A DNA stretch of 64,000 bases from Coprobacillaceae bacterium UN01-12pH3A. GTDB lineage: Bacteria; Bacillota_I; Bacilli_A; Erysipelotrichales; Coprobacillaceae. Both the position numbers and the translations under genes were made by a program. The notes under the pieces are model-generated. The model ran no database searches. It worked only from the letters and a program-made list of their open reading frames with translations, and had not been told where the DNA came from. Below are positions 45,956 through 55,330 of the stretch, piece after piece (position 1 is the first letter of the stretch; the number at the start of each line of letters is the position of its first letter). The stretch lies in assembly GCA_027676805.1 (NCBI GenBank), contig JAQENU010000014.1, positions 22,861 to 86,860 on the forward strand, in the 5' to 3' direction.

Positions 45956-46990
45956 ATGAAGAAATATAAAGTTGCGATTGTGGGAGCGACAGGAGCTGTC
46001 GGTCGTGAAATGTTAAGATGTGTTATTCAATATAACTTTCCTTTTGAAAGTATTAAGCTTTTAGCCTCTGCCCGCTCTGCCGGTAAAACCATTGAACAGG
46101 ATGGTCTGAGCTTCGTTGTAGAAGAATTAACCGAAAACAGCTTTGAAGGTGTTGAAGTTGCCTTCTGGTCAGCAGGCGGAAGCATTTCTGAAAAGTTTGT
46201 ACCTTATGCAGTAAAAGCCGGATGTGTCAATATCGATAATACCAGCCATTTCAGAATGGATCCAACTGTCCCATTAGTTGTTCCTGAATGCAACAGCGAA
46301 GATTTAAAATGGCATAAGGGAATTATCGCTAATCCAAACTGCTCTACTATTCAAATGGTCAGTGCTTTAAAACGCTTAGATGAAGAATTTGATATTGAAA
46401 GAATCATCGTTTCTACTTATCAGGCCGTTTCAGGTGCCGGTGTTGCCGGAATGCGCGAATTAAACAGTCAAACAAAAGCAATTATCGATAATGAACCGGT
46501 TGTTGCTGATACATTGCCATGTGCCAGTGATAAAAAGCATTACCAGATCGCTTATAACTGTATTCCGCAAATCGATAAATTCGATTTAGACAACGCTTTT
46601 TCTAAAGAAGAGATGAAAATGGTCAATGAAACAAAGAAAATTTACCATAAAGATATTAAGGTCAACGCTACTTGTGTACGTGTTCCGGTACTGCGCGGTC
46701 ATAGCGAGAGCGTTTATATCGAAACTAAAAAGCCAATCGATATCAAGAAAGCCTTTGATCTGCTCGCTCATTCTACCGGTGTTGAATTAGTAGATGACAT
46801 TGCTAATCAAATTTACCCAATGGCGATTGATCATATCGGTTCTGAGAAGGTATATGTTGGACGTGTCAGAAAAGATTTAGATAATGACCACGCATTAAGC
46901 ATGTGGGTAGTGGCTGATCAGCTGATGAAAGGTGCTGCTTACAACTCTGTAGATATCGGTCTTAAAATGATCGAAATGGGTCTTCTGTAA
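45956..46990 (+). CDS. asd: Aspartate-semialdehyde dehydrogenase
   Basis: A 344-residue enzyme that reduces aspartyl phosphate to the semialdehyde with NADPH. The Rossmann motif is VAIVGATGAVGREML, and the catalytic C129 is in ANPNCSTIQM. The His in PVLRGHSESV completes the site. It lies 14 bases after lysC with an AGGGGG site and closes the hom-lysC-asd operon. Length is normal. Confidence 0.96.
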   Translation: MKKYKVAIVGATGAVGREMLRCVIQYNFPFESIKLLASARSAGKTIEQDGLSFVVEELTENSFEGVEVAFWSAGGSISEKFVPYAVKAGCVNIDNTSHFRMDPTVPLVVPECNSEDLKWHKGIIANPNCSTIQMVSALKRLDEEFDIERIIVSTYQAVSGAGVAGMRELNSQTKAIIDNEPVVADTLPCASDKKHYQIAYNCIPQIDKFDLDNAFSKEEMKMVNETKKIYHKDIKVNATCVRVPVLRGHSESVYIETKKPIDIKKAFDLLAHSTGVELVDDIANQIYPMAIDHIGSEKVYVGRVRKDLDNDHALSMWVVADQLMKGAAYNSVDIGLKMIEMGLL

Positions 46991-47003
46991 TTCTAATAAA
47001 AAT

Positions 47004-47046
47004 GAGCCTCAAAGCTTGGTTATCCAGACTCTGATGGCTCTTTTTC
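47004..47046 (+). terminator. Terminator of hom-lysC-asd
   Basis: GAGCC pairs with GGCTC across a long, partly self-pairing loop (TCA / TGA), followed by TTTTT. Confidence 0.55.
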
Positions 47047-47075
47047 ATATCAAAAATATTTATGTGCAAATAAAA

Positions 47076-47101
47076 TAGGAATATCTGCAGAGATATTCCT
47101 A
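47076..47101. terminator. Terminator of the small zinc-ribbon gene
   Basis: A perfect 11-base stem TAGGAATATCT / AGATATTCCTA with loop GCAG overlaps the stop codon. The minus strand continues TTTTATTT. Confidence 0.7.
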
Positions 47102-47290
47102 TCTAAGTAAATCTTTAATAACTTGATACCCTTCCAAGGTTTCTTCATTTCCATTCAAATAACGAACCAGCGTATAGCAGTTCCCACATTGATGGCATTT
47201 AAAAAAGAAGGTTTTCATTCCTGATTTGATATTCTCCTGATGACCATGTTCCTGTTTAATTTCATAGCCGCATTGACACTTTAACTTCAT
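47099..47290 (-). CDS. Small zinc-ribbon-like protein, unknown
   Basis: A 63-residue protein with two cysteine pairs, KCQCGYEIK near the N-terminus and FKCHQCGNCY in the middle, suggesting a zinc ribbon. No family recognised. I chose ATG at 47290 (AGGTG six bases upstream) over a GTG three codons earlier. It is monocistronic with its own terminator. Confidence 0.6.
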   Translation of the reverse strand: MKLKCQCGYEIKQEHGHQENIKSGMKTFFFKCHQCGNCYTLVRYLNGNEETLEGYQVIKDLLR

Positions 47291-47361
47291 CCTTATCACC
47301 TAAATATAGCTTACCATAGAATAAAAGTCGAAAAAGGAAAGTTGCTAAAGTTATAATGAAT

Positions 47362-47781
47362 TTATTTTGCTCTCACCAAAATACACTTTTTCAAATCTTC
47401 AAGCTGACACAAATCTTCGATGCTCAGCATTAACCATCTTTGTCCCATCATTTCTCCTGTTTCGGCATAGACTCTTTGAAAAGAATAAGATAGGTTAGGA
47501 AGCAATTTTTCAAAAGCTTCCTTTTCTTTTTTGCCAATTACAATCAGTACATCAAAATACCCCCTCTGCGGATAAAGAGTGCAGATATTTTTAGATGACT
47601 TCTTAAATTTCAGATTCCATCCCTTTGCCATTGAACAACGGCTGTAGTTAAATTGTGGGAAACAATGATACATTTCTTCAAAATGGTCACAAAGCTCTTT
47701 GAACAACGGATTATGAATATATGCCGCAACCTCTTCTAATATCGGTTCGGAAGCTGCATCCAGTTTATCCCAGTGATACAT
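47362..47781 (-). CDS. DUF3788 domain protein
   Basis: A 139-residue cytoplasmic protein matching the DUF3788 family. The sequence YSRCSMAKGWNLKFKKSSKNICTLYPQRGYFDVLIVIGKKE is the conserved core. Function is unknown. It overlaps the AraC regulator upstream by 17 bases and probably shares its transcript. DUF3788 genes often sit next to AraC or GyrI-like regulators. Confidence 0.75.
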   Translation of the reverse strand: MYHWDKLDAASEPILEEVAAYIHNPLFKELCDHFEEMYHCFPQFNYSRCSMAKGWNLKFKKSSKNICTLYPQRGYFDVLIVIGKKEKEAFEKLLPNLSYSFQRVYAETGEMMGQRWLMLSIEDLCQLEDLKKCILVRAK

Positions 47782-48649
47782 CCTGCTCCTCTTTTACCTT
47801 TGCCCACAATTCTATAAAACAATTCTTTGTGTAAGGATGAAAATATTTCTGAATCAAAATCGGATCCGTTTCAATTCCTTTTTCTTTTAACCAAGTGTCA
47901 TAAAGATATTGACTGGCTTTATATAAATAAACATTAACTAACTGTTCAAAGTCTTCTGCTTCATAGCTGCAGACAATATATTCCCCTTTGGGAATAGTTT
48001 GTTTTTCTCCCACGAGCTGGTCATCCGCTTCAAATCCGACAAAATAATCAAAGTATTCAGGATCGGGTGTCAGAGTTAAAACATCAATTCCTACAGATTC
48101 CGGATTTTTTCCATCAATGGATTCCCATAGTTCAACTAGTGAATTGATCTTTGGTTCTCCTAATTCTTTTATTGAAGCTTTTTTTCTTTTGCCAATGAGC
48201 TCAATATCTCGGGCAACTTTATCTTTGCGAATCGTTAATACCATATCCTCCACAATCAATGGAACATTTTCATCAATCATTGTATAATTCAAGACTAAAT
48301 CCGGTTTTAAGAAATGATCTAGCTGCAGACTGCTTTTACGATATTCATTCGGTGTTACTTTGTAAGTCGCCTTAAAAGCATTTGTAAAATGACTGTGATC
48401 TAAAAAGCCATGATCCAACGCTATTTTTAAAATAGTATCCTGACTGTTCTTTAATTGATCCGCAGCTTTTGCCAACCGCCTCAGTTTTAGATATTCCCCT
48501 ACTCGCTTATGAACCAAACGATAAAATAATCGCTGATAATAATAAGGGGATAAATTCGCAATTTTAGCTAAATCCTCCACGCTTAATGCTTGATCATCAT
48601 GATTTTCAATATACTCAATACTCTGTTGAATAGCTTCCCATGCATACAT
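47765..48649 (-). CDS. AraC family regulator with GyrI-like effector domain
   Basis: A 294-residue regulator with the AraC double helix-turn-helix at the N-terminus (residues 8-105; SVEDLAKIANLSPYYYQRLFYRLV and TILKIALDHGFLDHSHFTNAFKATYKVTPNEYRKS-type segments). A GyrI-like small-molecule-binding domain follows from about 125. This is the Rob/SoxS-with-GyrI layout, common in drug or toxin sensing. It is followed by a DUF3788 gene. A similar regulator lies directly upstream at 48711-49586. Confidence 0.85.
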   Translation of the reverse strand: MYAWEAIQQSIEYIENHDDQALSVEDLAKIANLSPYYYQRLFYRLVHKRVGEYLKLRRLAKAADQLKNSQDTILKIALDHGFLDHSHFTNAFKATYKVTPNEYRKSSLQLDHFLKPDLVLNYTMIDENVPLIVEDMVLTIRKDKVARDIELIGKRKKASIKELGEPKINSLVELWESIDGKNPESVGIDVLTLTPDPEYFDYFVGFEADDQLVGEKQTIPKGEYIVCSYEAEDFEQLVNVYLYKASQYLYDTWLKEKGIETDPILIQKYFHPYTKNCFIELWAKVKEEQDVSLG

Positions 48650-48710
48650 ATTTTTATCTCCTGCCTTTCTACACGTATTCTAGCATATTGTATTCCCTCT
48701 GCCTTGCATC

Positions 48711-49586
48711 TCAGTGCCTTTTGACTGGAAGCCAAATTTCAATTTGACTTTCTTTGTTTTCATCTTGCTGTTCCCCATAACAAATAAAATCAAACTGCAG
48801 CTCATCATTTAATTCATAGTCGGTACTTAAAAGCCATTCTCTATAGATTGCCTCAATTAGCGGCTGAACACTCTCTTCGCTTTTTCCTCTCAGACAGAAC
48901 ACCGCATAATCACTTGTCGGCAGTGTCTTGCTCACCATTCCTCGAGGAATTGACTTATAATCCAACACCTCTGCCATTGTATAATAGTCAAAAGATAAAT
49001 GATCCGCTTCAGCTTTATAACGACTGTAATCATTGATCCCAATTAAATAATCAAGATTCGTACGGTTCACAATCAAATGCTTATGGCGATGCATTTTGCG
49101 CCAAGTCTTTCCGATCATAAAAAATCCCAGCGATGTGCTGCATGTATACCCGATACATTTAAATTCTCTGTTTTTAACTATTTGAATATTCGCTATACGA
49201 TGCAATACATTCTCTTTATCCGCTTTTTCAATATCATAAGGAAGAATCAGCGGATAAAATTTTTGCTGCTGCCGATAAGCATCCGGAGTTTTCTTATAGC
49301 TTTTCTTAAATGCCGTATGAAATGCCTGTTGAGAAGAATAACCTGCTGTTAAGGCAATCTGAGCAATCTCTTTTTTATTATGAACCAATTCATAAGCGGC
49401 ACTGCTTAATCTTCTTTTTTGAATATAGAGATGAACCGGCATTTCTAACAGTTCTGACAGCATACGATGTAAATGGTATTTTGAATACCCAACCATCTGT
49501 GCCAACATATCCAAGCTTAAATTTTCATCTAAATGATCTTCAATGTATTGAAGAATGATTTCAACCTTTTCTTTATTCGTTTTCAT
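48711..49586 (-). CDS. AraC family regulator with GyrI-like effector domain (second copy)
   Basis: A 291-residue relative of the preceding gene. The N-terminal AraC domain (LSLDMLAQMVGYSKYHLHRMLSELLEMPVH and IAQIALTAGYSSQQAFHTAFKKSYKKTPDAYRQQ segments) is followed by a GyrI-like domain. The order, DNA-binding domain first, is shared. It ends 62 bases before the second copy on the same strand. It is probably a duplicate with its own ligand specificity. SD is GAGGTGAG. Confidence 0.85.
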   Translation of the reverse strand: MKTNKEKVEIILQYIEDHLDENLSLDMLAQMVGYSKYHLHRMLSELLEMPVHLYIQKRRLSSAAYELVHNKKEIAQIALTAGYSSQQAFHTAFKKSYKKTPDAYRQQQKFYPLILPYDIEKADKENVLHRIANIQIVKNREFKCIGYTCSTSLGFFMIGKTWRKMHRHKHLIVNRTNLDYLIGINDYSRYKAEADHLSFDYYTMAEVLDYKSIPRGMVSKTLPTSDYAVFCLRGKSEESVQPLIEAIYREWLLSTDYELNDELQFDFICYGEQQDENKESQIEIWLPVKRH

Positions 49587-49645
49587 TCTCTCACCTCAAT
49601 GTCATTATAATGAAACTGAGTGCTGTTCTCTTCGCATTTCTTGCT

Positions 49646-50650
49646 TTAATGATAATGGTCTAAAGATTCCTTTAAACGCTGAATCACCTTTGTTTTAAGA
49701 CTGGACGGTTCTAAAATAGTAATATGGCTGCCCAACATCATGATCCACCCGATCAATCCATCGCTCAATGTCACTTCTTTTACTTCTCCCACATATTTGC
49801 CTGAGACATCCGGCCTAACTGTCAGCTGATCGCTAAACTGATCGACAACGCTGCGGAAAATCTCCTTATCAAATAAAAACTTTAAATCAATCACTTCATT
49901 AGAGAAAAACATATTAATGGCTTGACGCTCTAATTGTTTCATATCCCACATTTCACGGATATCTACAAATTTCAATTTAGTCGTTCGTACCAAGTCCATT
50001 CGGTCAATGCGATAGATTGATAATTGTTCTTGGCGGATATCATTATAAGCTAACAGATAATAGTGTCCTGAATGCATCATCACTTCATAAGGAGAAACAA
50101 AATAGGTATGACCGCTGACATCCTTTTCATAGTTCCCATTTTCACTTTTAACCGCAAGCACTTTTCCATTTTGATCGATCGTATAACGAACATATTCAAA
50201 AATAATCGTCTTTTGTTCATTGATAGCCTGCAAAATAACATTCATTTTAATAAACAACGGCTTATTATGTGAATTCATGTTTTCAATGTGCAGGCGATCG
50301 ATTTGTGATTTAGGCGACAGGGCTGTGATCTTTCCAAACAGTGCTTCCCCTTCCTCTTTAGACACTGCTCCGCTTGAACAAACAGCATCATAGATAAAAC
50401 GCAGCTGAGCATCAGCCAAAATCCCCTTTTCAATAAAATATCCGCGTTTTCTTTTCACCTGAATATAGGAAGAAATACCAAACATTTCTTCCATGAATCC
50501 ATTAATCTTATTTATATCGGCATAAATCGTTTTAATATCACAATGTATATCATACTCTACAGACAGCAGCTCTTGAATCTGACTTGCCATCGTATAGGTT
50601 TCATTTGATTTTAAAAGTATTTTCAGTACATTCCATACCCGATGATCCAT
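49646..50650 (-). CDS. WYL-domain transcriptional regulator
   Basis: A 334-residue YafY-like regulator. An N-terminal winged helix (residues 1-65; TMASQIQELLSVEYDIHCDIKTIYADI) precedes a WYL domain. The WYL core has KTIIFEYVRY, PYEVMMHSGHYYLLAYNDIRQEQLSIYRIDRMDLV, and a C-terminal WCX-like region after 240. WYL domains bind nucleotides or nucleic acid and often control DNA-damage or defence genes. No defence gene is adjacent. The next gene upstream encodes a 214-residue unknown, 15 bases away. Confidence 0.85.
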   Translation of the reverse strand: MDHRVWNVLKILLKSNETYTMASQIQELLSVEYDIHCDIKTIYADINKINGFMEEMFGISSYIQVKRKRGYFIEKGILADAQLRFIYDAVCSSGAVSKEEGEALFGKITALSPKSQIDRLHIENMNSHNKPLFIKMNVILQAINEQKTIIFEYVRYTIDQNGKVLAVKSENGNYEKDVSGHTYFVSPYEVMMHSGHYYLLAYNDIRQEQLSIYRIDRMDLVRTTKLKFVDIREMWDMKQLERQAINMFFSNEVIDLKFLFDKEIFRSVVDQFSDQLTVRPDVSGKYVGEVKEVTLSDGLIGWIMMLGSHITILEPSSLKTKVIQRLKESLDHYH

Positions 50651-50665
50651 TCCATTTACCTCCCA

Positions 50666-51310
50666 TTAAGCATAGCGCTGCTGGTAACGAATGAATTCAC
50701 TTGGTTTCCATAACTGCTGCCAAGTATTCCTGCGTTTATAGCGAAGAAGGTCTTCTTGATAATCCATCAGAATCCCTGTAAATTCATTTTCATCAACCAA
50801 ACTTAAAGCTTGTTTATATTGTCCTTCAATTAAATAAATTTCGCAAGTAAAATATCGATTTGCTTCATTATTTTGATCAATATGAGCCTGACATAGTGCC
50901 ACAATTTTTTCTATTGTATACTGTTGGAAAGGAATCAGATGACGAATAACACAGTATTCATCCGATGTAAAATAATGATTGATATGTTTGATGATCACAT
51001 TCAGCAGATTCTTTTTATACTGATTAAAAGGAACATAATGCAATCCTAACAAAAGATCCATATAAATAACATATTTTTCAAGTTCAATATAATGATCTGC
51101 CTGATCCGCACAGCGTTTCAACTTTCTAAAGAAAAATTCGCAAGCCTGAATATCATCCTGAATATTGAGCTGCAACTGTTCCATAGACTCAGACACATAA
51201 AATAAAGTCTTAATTCTTTCATTCTGACAAGTTGCAATAAATGTATTTAAAAATGCATATAACTGGTGAAAATCGACCATTCTGCTTGTTTTATAATCTA
51301 ATCTTTTCAT
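50666..51310 (-). CDS. Helical protein of unknown function
   Basis: A 214-residue, probably all-alpha cytoplasmic protein with no motif I can name. It ends 15 bases before the WYL regulator, so it is likely co-transcribed. The repeated pattern of amphipathic helices (EQLQLNIQDDIQACEFFFRKL, HYIELEKYVIYMDLLLGL, YFTCEIYLIEGQYKQALSLV) recalls TPR-like repeats. AAAGGAG precedes the ATG. Confidence 0.62.
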   Translation of the reverse strand: MKRLDYKTSRMVDFHQLYAFLNTFIATCQNERIKTLFYVSESMEQLQLNIQDDIQACEFFFRKLKRCADQADHYIELEKYVIYMDLLLGLHYVPFNQYKKNLLNVIIKHINHYFTSDEYCVIRHLIPFQQYTIEKIVALCQAHIDQNNEANRYFTCEIYLIEGQYKQALSLVDENEFTGILMDYQEDLLRYKRRNTWQQLWKPSEFIRYQQRYA

Positions 51311-51459
51311 AAGTACCGCTCCTTTTCTTTACATTTTCATTGTATAAGAAATAAAGAAATAACGCAGACTGTTTACATACATTAAACTCCGAATAAACGG
51401 TTTTGAAATAATTGTCATATTTATTGATTTCTCCAATATAGTTTATAGAGGTGAAAAAA

Positions 51460-53277
51460 ATGTGTGGAATTGTTGGAATATCTAGTTTTACAAAAGATTT
51501 GCAGCTAAATACAGAGACAATCAAAAAAATGTGTCAAGTATTGAGCCATCGCGGACCGGATGATGCAGGAATCGAAATCTATGAAAATGCATTGCTCGGT
51601 CACCGTCGTCTTTCTATTATTGATTTACACAGTGGACATCAGCCACTAAAATATACGTATCATGATCAGGAATATTGTATTGTCTATAATGGTGAACTTT
51701 ATAATATGAAGGAATTAAAGGAAGACTTGATTGATAAAGGATATCAGTTTGCCACTTCCAGTGATACTGAGGTTGCGTTGGTCTCTTATATTGAATATGG
51801 TCCTGAATGCGTCAAACGCTTTGAAGGAATTTTCAGCTTTGTGATCTACAGTGATGATCAGTTATTTGGCTGCCGTGATCAATTAGGCGTTAAACCGCTT
51901 TATTTTAGCTATGATGAAGATGAGCTGGTTTTTGCATCTGAAATAAAAGCCATACTGATCTATAAAAACAAGGCAGTTGTCGATCGTACCGGTGTCTTAG
52001 AGCTGCTTGGTCTAGGACCATCGCTCAGTCCCGGTAAAACCGTTTATAAGGGTATTGAGTCTTTGCGTCCGGGACATTATTTTATCTATAAAAACAATCA
52101 TTTGATGATTAAACGCTATTTCAAGCTGAAATCAACGAAACACACGGATGATTATGATACTACAAAACAAAAAGTCAGAAAATTACTGATTCATTCCATC
52201 ACCCAGCAATTATTAAGTGATGTTGAGATTTCTTCAATGCTTTCCGGTGGTGTCGATTCCAGTATTATCAGCGCTATTGCCGCAAGCTATCTTCCTAGTC
52301 TTGCCACGTATTCGATTACGTATGAAGACCAAAGCAAATATTTTAAAGCCTATGACTATCAGACCAGTCAGGATGATGATTTTATTAAGTTAGTCAGTGA
52401 TCGCTATCATACCGTTCATTTTAATGTGATATTAACTCAAAAAGAATTAGTTAAACATTTGGAAACCTCATTAATTGCTCGTGATATGCCGGGAATGGCA
52501 GACATTGACAGCAGTTTCTTCTGTTTTTCTCGTCATATTGGTTCTAACCACAAGGTTGTCTTATCGGGAGAATGTGCAGATGAAATATTCGGCGGCTATC
52601 CTTGGTTCTATAAAGAAGAATTATACAGCAAAGAAAATTTCCCATGGCTCTTAGATCAAGACAAACGTATCGAACTGTTCCATGAAGATATCAAGAAACT
52701 GCCATTTAAAGAATATATCCAGCAGGCTTATGACAATACAGTCGGTGAAATTGACGAGATCAACGAAGAGGAAGAAGATAAACGCAAGCGACGCATGATT
52801 TATTTATGTGTAGAATGGTTTATGCAAACCCTGTTAACCCGCAGTGATTCACAAACGATGCAGGCTTCCATTGAATGCCGTGTTCCTTTTGCCAATGCAA
52901 AACTGATCGAATATGTTTACAATGTACCATGGAATTATCTGTATGAAGAAGGCAAAGAAAAAGCCCTGCTCCGTGATGCCTTTAAAAATGAACTGCCTAA
53001 AGAAATCTTGGAACGAAAGAAAAACCCATATCCTAAAACCCATTCTCCAGTCTATACCGAGCTTGTCTGTCAGCTTCTAAAAGAAAGCTTGGAAGATCAA
53101 GACAGCATCCTGTATAAACTATTTGATAAAGACAAATTAAATGACCTGATTGAAACAAAGGGCGCTTCATTTTCTTACCCATGGTTTGGTCAATTAATGA
53201 TGGGACCACAGCTGATTGCCTATCTTTATCAGATTCATTTATGGGGAAAAATCTATCATATCGAATTGGAATTATAA
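51460..53277 (+). CDS. asnB: Asparagine synthase (glutamine-hydrolysing)
   Basis: A 605-residue AsnB that makes asparagine from aspartate, glutamine and ATP. After Met removal C2 is the N-terminal nucleophile of the class II glutaminase domain (MCGIVGISSF). HRGPDDAG and VYNGELYN follow. The synthetase domain carries the PP-loop MLSGGVDSSIISAI and GECADEIFGGYPWF. I chose ATG at 51460, not GTG at 51451, because the catalytic Cys must be second and AGAGGTG precedes it. A terminator follows. Confidence 0.95.
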   Translation: MCGIVGISSFTKDLQLNTETIKKMCQVLSHRGPDDAGIEIYENALLGHRRLSIIDLHSGHQPLKYTYHDQEYCIVYNGELYNMKELKEDLIDKGYQFATSSDTEVALVSYIEYGPECVKRFEGIFSFVIYSDDQLFGCRDQLGVKPLYFSYDEDELVFASEIKAILIYKNKAVVDRTGVLELLGLGPSLSPGKTVYKGIESLRPGHYFIYKNNHLMIKRYFKLKSTKHTDDYDTTKQKVRKLLIHSITQQLLSDVEISSMLSGGVDSSIISAIAASYLPSLATYSITYEDQSKYFKAYDYQTSQDDDFIKLVSDRYHTVHFNVILTQKELVKHLETSLIARDMPGMADIDSSFFCFSRHIGSNHKVVLSGECADEIFGGYPWFYKEELYSKENFPWLLDQDKRIELFHEDIKKLPFKEYIQQAYDNTVGEIDEINEEEEDKRKRRMIYLCVEWFMQTLLTRSDSQTMQASIECRVPFANAKLIEYVYNVPWNYLYEEGKEKALLRDAFKNELPKEILERKKNPYPKTHSPVYTELVCQLLKESLEDQDSILYKLFDKDKLNDLIETKGASFSYPWFGQLMMGPQLIAYLYQIHLWGKIYHIELEL

Positions 53278-53285
53278 ATTAACTT

Positions 53286-53314
53286 AGATGGCTTAAAATT
53301 AAGTCATCTTTTTT
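53286..53314 (+). terminator. Terminator of asnB
   Basis: AGATGGCTTA pairs with TAAGTCATCT (one G-T pair), followed by TTTTTTA. Confidence 0.72.
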
Positions 53315-53386
53315 ATTTCGCTTATATCTTTACAGTGTAAAGATTGTGTGTTAAAATCTAAGCAGTGATAAGATTGGAGGAGCACA

Positions 53387-54001
53387 ATGGAAAACAAACC
53401 CTATCATCATGGCGATTTACGTCGTTTACTCATTGAAACAGGTCTGGAAATGATCAGTAAGGAAGGTGAAGATAAATTATCTTTGCGAAAAGTAGCAGCA
53501 CAATGTCATGTCAGCAATGCTGCTCCCTATGCTCATTTTAGCAGTAAAGATGAATTTATCGGAGCTATCCAAAAACATATTATGGATACTTTCACGCAGA
53601 CTTTGGAAGAAACCGCACAGCAATATCAGGATACTCCTGAATTATTGCCAAAGCTGGGAAAAGCTTATGTTTTATTTTTTTATCATCACCCACTCTATTA
53701 TGATTTCTTATTTTCCAGAAAAAACATGAAAATATCGCTATCCTTAGAAACCATCCATAAAAATGAGATTCCACCACTGGAAATATTGAAAAAAGCAGCC
53801 ATTCAATCCTTTAAAAAGACAGGAATGTCAAAGGAAGCAATTCAGGATAGTGTGATTGCCATGTGGGCATTCGTTCATGGACTCTCCGCAATCATGATTA
53901 TGCCCAACGTGAAATCTGACTATGATTTAGAATCGAAGGTTGAGGACATCATCAAAGCCAGTGCTTTTTCATCATTTATCTTAAGGGAGGAGCAATCATG
54001 A
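53387..54001 (+). CDS. TetR/AcrR family regulator
   Basis: A 204-residue repressor. The N-terminal helix-turn-helix (LSLRKVAAQCHVSNAAPYAHFSSKDEFIGAIQ) is canonical. The C-terminal ligand domain resembles the WHG group (PHSHF-like FVHGLSAIM). Its stop overlaps the start of the first flavodoxin-like oxidoreductase (ATGA), so it is in the same operon and probably autoregulated. Good GGAGGAG site. Confidence 0.87.
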   Translation: MENKPYHHGDLRRLLIETGLEMISKEGEDKLSLRKVAAQCHVSNAAPYAHFSSKDEFIGAIQKHIMDTFTQTLEETAQQYQDTPELLPKLGKAYVLFFYHHPLYYDFLFSRKNMKISLSLETIHKNEIPPLEILKKAAIQSFKKTGMSKEAIQDSVIAMWAFVHGLSAIMIMPNVKSDYDLESKVEDIIKASAFSSFILREEQS

Positions 54002-54504
54002 AAGTAATTATACATGATCTTAAAAGCGAACAGTTTCAAACTCTTTTTCCTAATTTGAATAAGGAAACTCACATCATCTCTGACAATGGGAAAATCAAAT
54101 CCTGCATCGGCTGCTTTGGCTGCTGGATTAAGACTCCCGGCACGTGCGTTATAAAAGACGGCTATGAGCATACAGGCGCCATTTTATCTCAGGCAGATAA
54201 GGTAATCATTATCAGTCAATGCATTTATGGCGGATATAGTCCCTTTATTAAAAACATCTTTGACCGCAGCATCTCTTATGTGCTTCCCTTCTTCAATACG
54301 ATAAATGGAGAAACACATCATCAACCCCGTTATCACAATAAATATCAGCTTTCTGTTTATTTCTATGGGGAATCGATAAGCTCACAAGAAAAATTAACAG
54401 CTGAAGGTTTGGTAAAGGCAAACAGCATTAATTTTAATATTACTCAATATGATGTCTCATTTTATGATTCATTAAATCAGCTGGCAAAAGAGGTGATCTT
54501 ATAA
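53998..54504 (+). CDS. Flavodoxin-like NAD(P)H oxidoreductase
   Basis: A 168-residue flavodoxin-like fold protein of the NAD(P)H-dependent FMN reductase group. The motif KSCIGCFGCWIKTPGTCVIKD is the cysteine-containing segment of the iron-sulfur flavoprotein/NADPH FMN reductase family. IISQCIYGGYSP forms part of the FMN site. The typical N-terminal phosphate loop is degenerate. It overlaps the TetR stop and the next oxidoreductase start. Substrates are probably flavins, quinones or nitro compounds. Confidence 0.78.
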   Translation: MKVIIHDLKSEQFQTLFPNLNKETHIISDNGKIKSCIGCFGCWIKTPGTCVIKDGYEHTGAILSQADKVIIISQCIYGGYSPFIKNIFDRSISYVLPFFNTINGETHHQPRYHNKYQLSVYFYGESISSQEKLTAEGLVKANSINFNITQYDVSFYDSLNQLAKEVIL

Positions 54505-55151
54505 TGAAAATCAGTATTATTAATGGCAGCCCAAAATCAGGCAAAAGCACTTCTGCACTCCTGATTGATTATTTAACACCACAGCTTCAAGGAAATGACA
54601 TTCATGTCTATCGTATTCATAAAGAAGCATTAAGTAATTGTCAGCTTGCCCAAATCACAGACAGTGATGCCCTTATATTTGCTTTTCCTTTATATATAGA
54701 CAGTATTCCCTCTCATCTCTTAAGAACGCTCATCGAATTAGCAAAGCAAGATTTTTCAAAGAGGAAACCGATGATCTATTGTATCGTAAACAACGGCTTT
54801 TATGAGGGAAAGCAAAATCACTTAGCCATCGAGCAAATGAAAATCTGGTGTCAGCATACTCATCTGACCTGGGGACAGGCAGTCGGTGCCGGCGCCGGCG
54901 AAATGCTTCCGTATATCTCTTCTGTTCCTTTAGGACATGGTCCTAACAAAAATCTCGGACATGCGCTCACCATATTGTCTCAAAATATTAAATCCGCTCA
55001 AAGCGGACAGGATCTTTTTATCTCACCTAACTATCCAAAATTTCTTTGGAGGATGAATGCTTCAATGTTTGTCTGGTATCCTCGCGCTAAGGCCAATGGA
55101 TTAAAAAGAAAAGCTTTGTATCAGCAGGCAGACAACATAACTTTTCATTAA
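54504..55151 (+). CDS. NAD(P)H-dependent FMN reductase-like protein
   Basis: A 215-residue flavodoxin-fold protein. The FMN phosphate loop INGSPKSGKSTSALLIDYL is at the start, and ALIFAFPLYIDSIPSHLLRTL is the second FMN contact. It is coupled to the preceding oxidoreductase by TAATG. A TetR-controlled pair of flavin reductases is a common detoxification unit. A terminator follows. Confidence 0.8.
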   Translation: MKISIINGSPKSGKSTSALLIDYLTPQLQGNDIHVYRIHKEALSNCQLAQITDSDALIFAFPLYIDSIPSHLLRTLIELAKQDFSKRKPMIYCIVNNGFYEGKQNHLAIEQMKIWCQHTHLTWGQAVGAGAGEMLPYISSVPLGHGPNKNLGHALTILSQNIKSAQSGQDLFISPNYPKFLWRMNASMFVWYPRAKANGLKRKALYQQADNITFH

Positions 55152-55191
55152 TAAAACCACAATAAAACAAAGCTCAATCATTTTATGATGG

Positions 55192-55225
55192 AAAAGATAG
55201 GTCAATCGATCTATCTTTTTTAGTG
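55192..55225 (+). terminator. Terminator of the TetR-oxidoreductase operon
   Basis: AAAAGATAGGTC-AATC-GATCTATCTTTT (one G-T pair) followed by T. Confidence 0.75.
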
Positions 55226-55272
55226 ACCTATTACTCATCAGCTTGACTATTTTTAATCTTGAAATAAAACAC

Positions 55273-55303
55273 TTGACTCTCCCCTAAAAGGAGACTTTAT
55301 GAT
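55273..55303 (+). promoter_or_regulatory. MerR-type promoter (19-bp spacer) of the ABC exporter operon
   Basis: TTGACT (55273-55278) and TATGAT (55298-55303) are 19 bases apart, and the spacer holds the dyad TCTCC-N7-GGAGA. This is the hallmark of MerR-activated multidrug promoters (BmrR/TipA type). The operon's third gene encodes such a regulator. Confidence 0.8.
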
Positions 55304-55330
55304 GATGTCACAAACGAAAGGAGAATCATC

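Noticed and set aside
51451..51459. GTG start for asnB three codons upstream
   Set aside because: Class II glutaminase needs Cys directly after the initiator Met, which only the ATG at 51460 gives.
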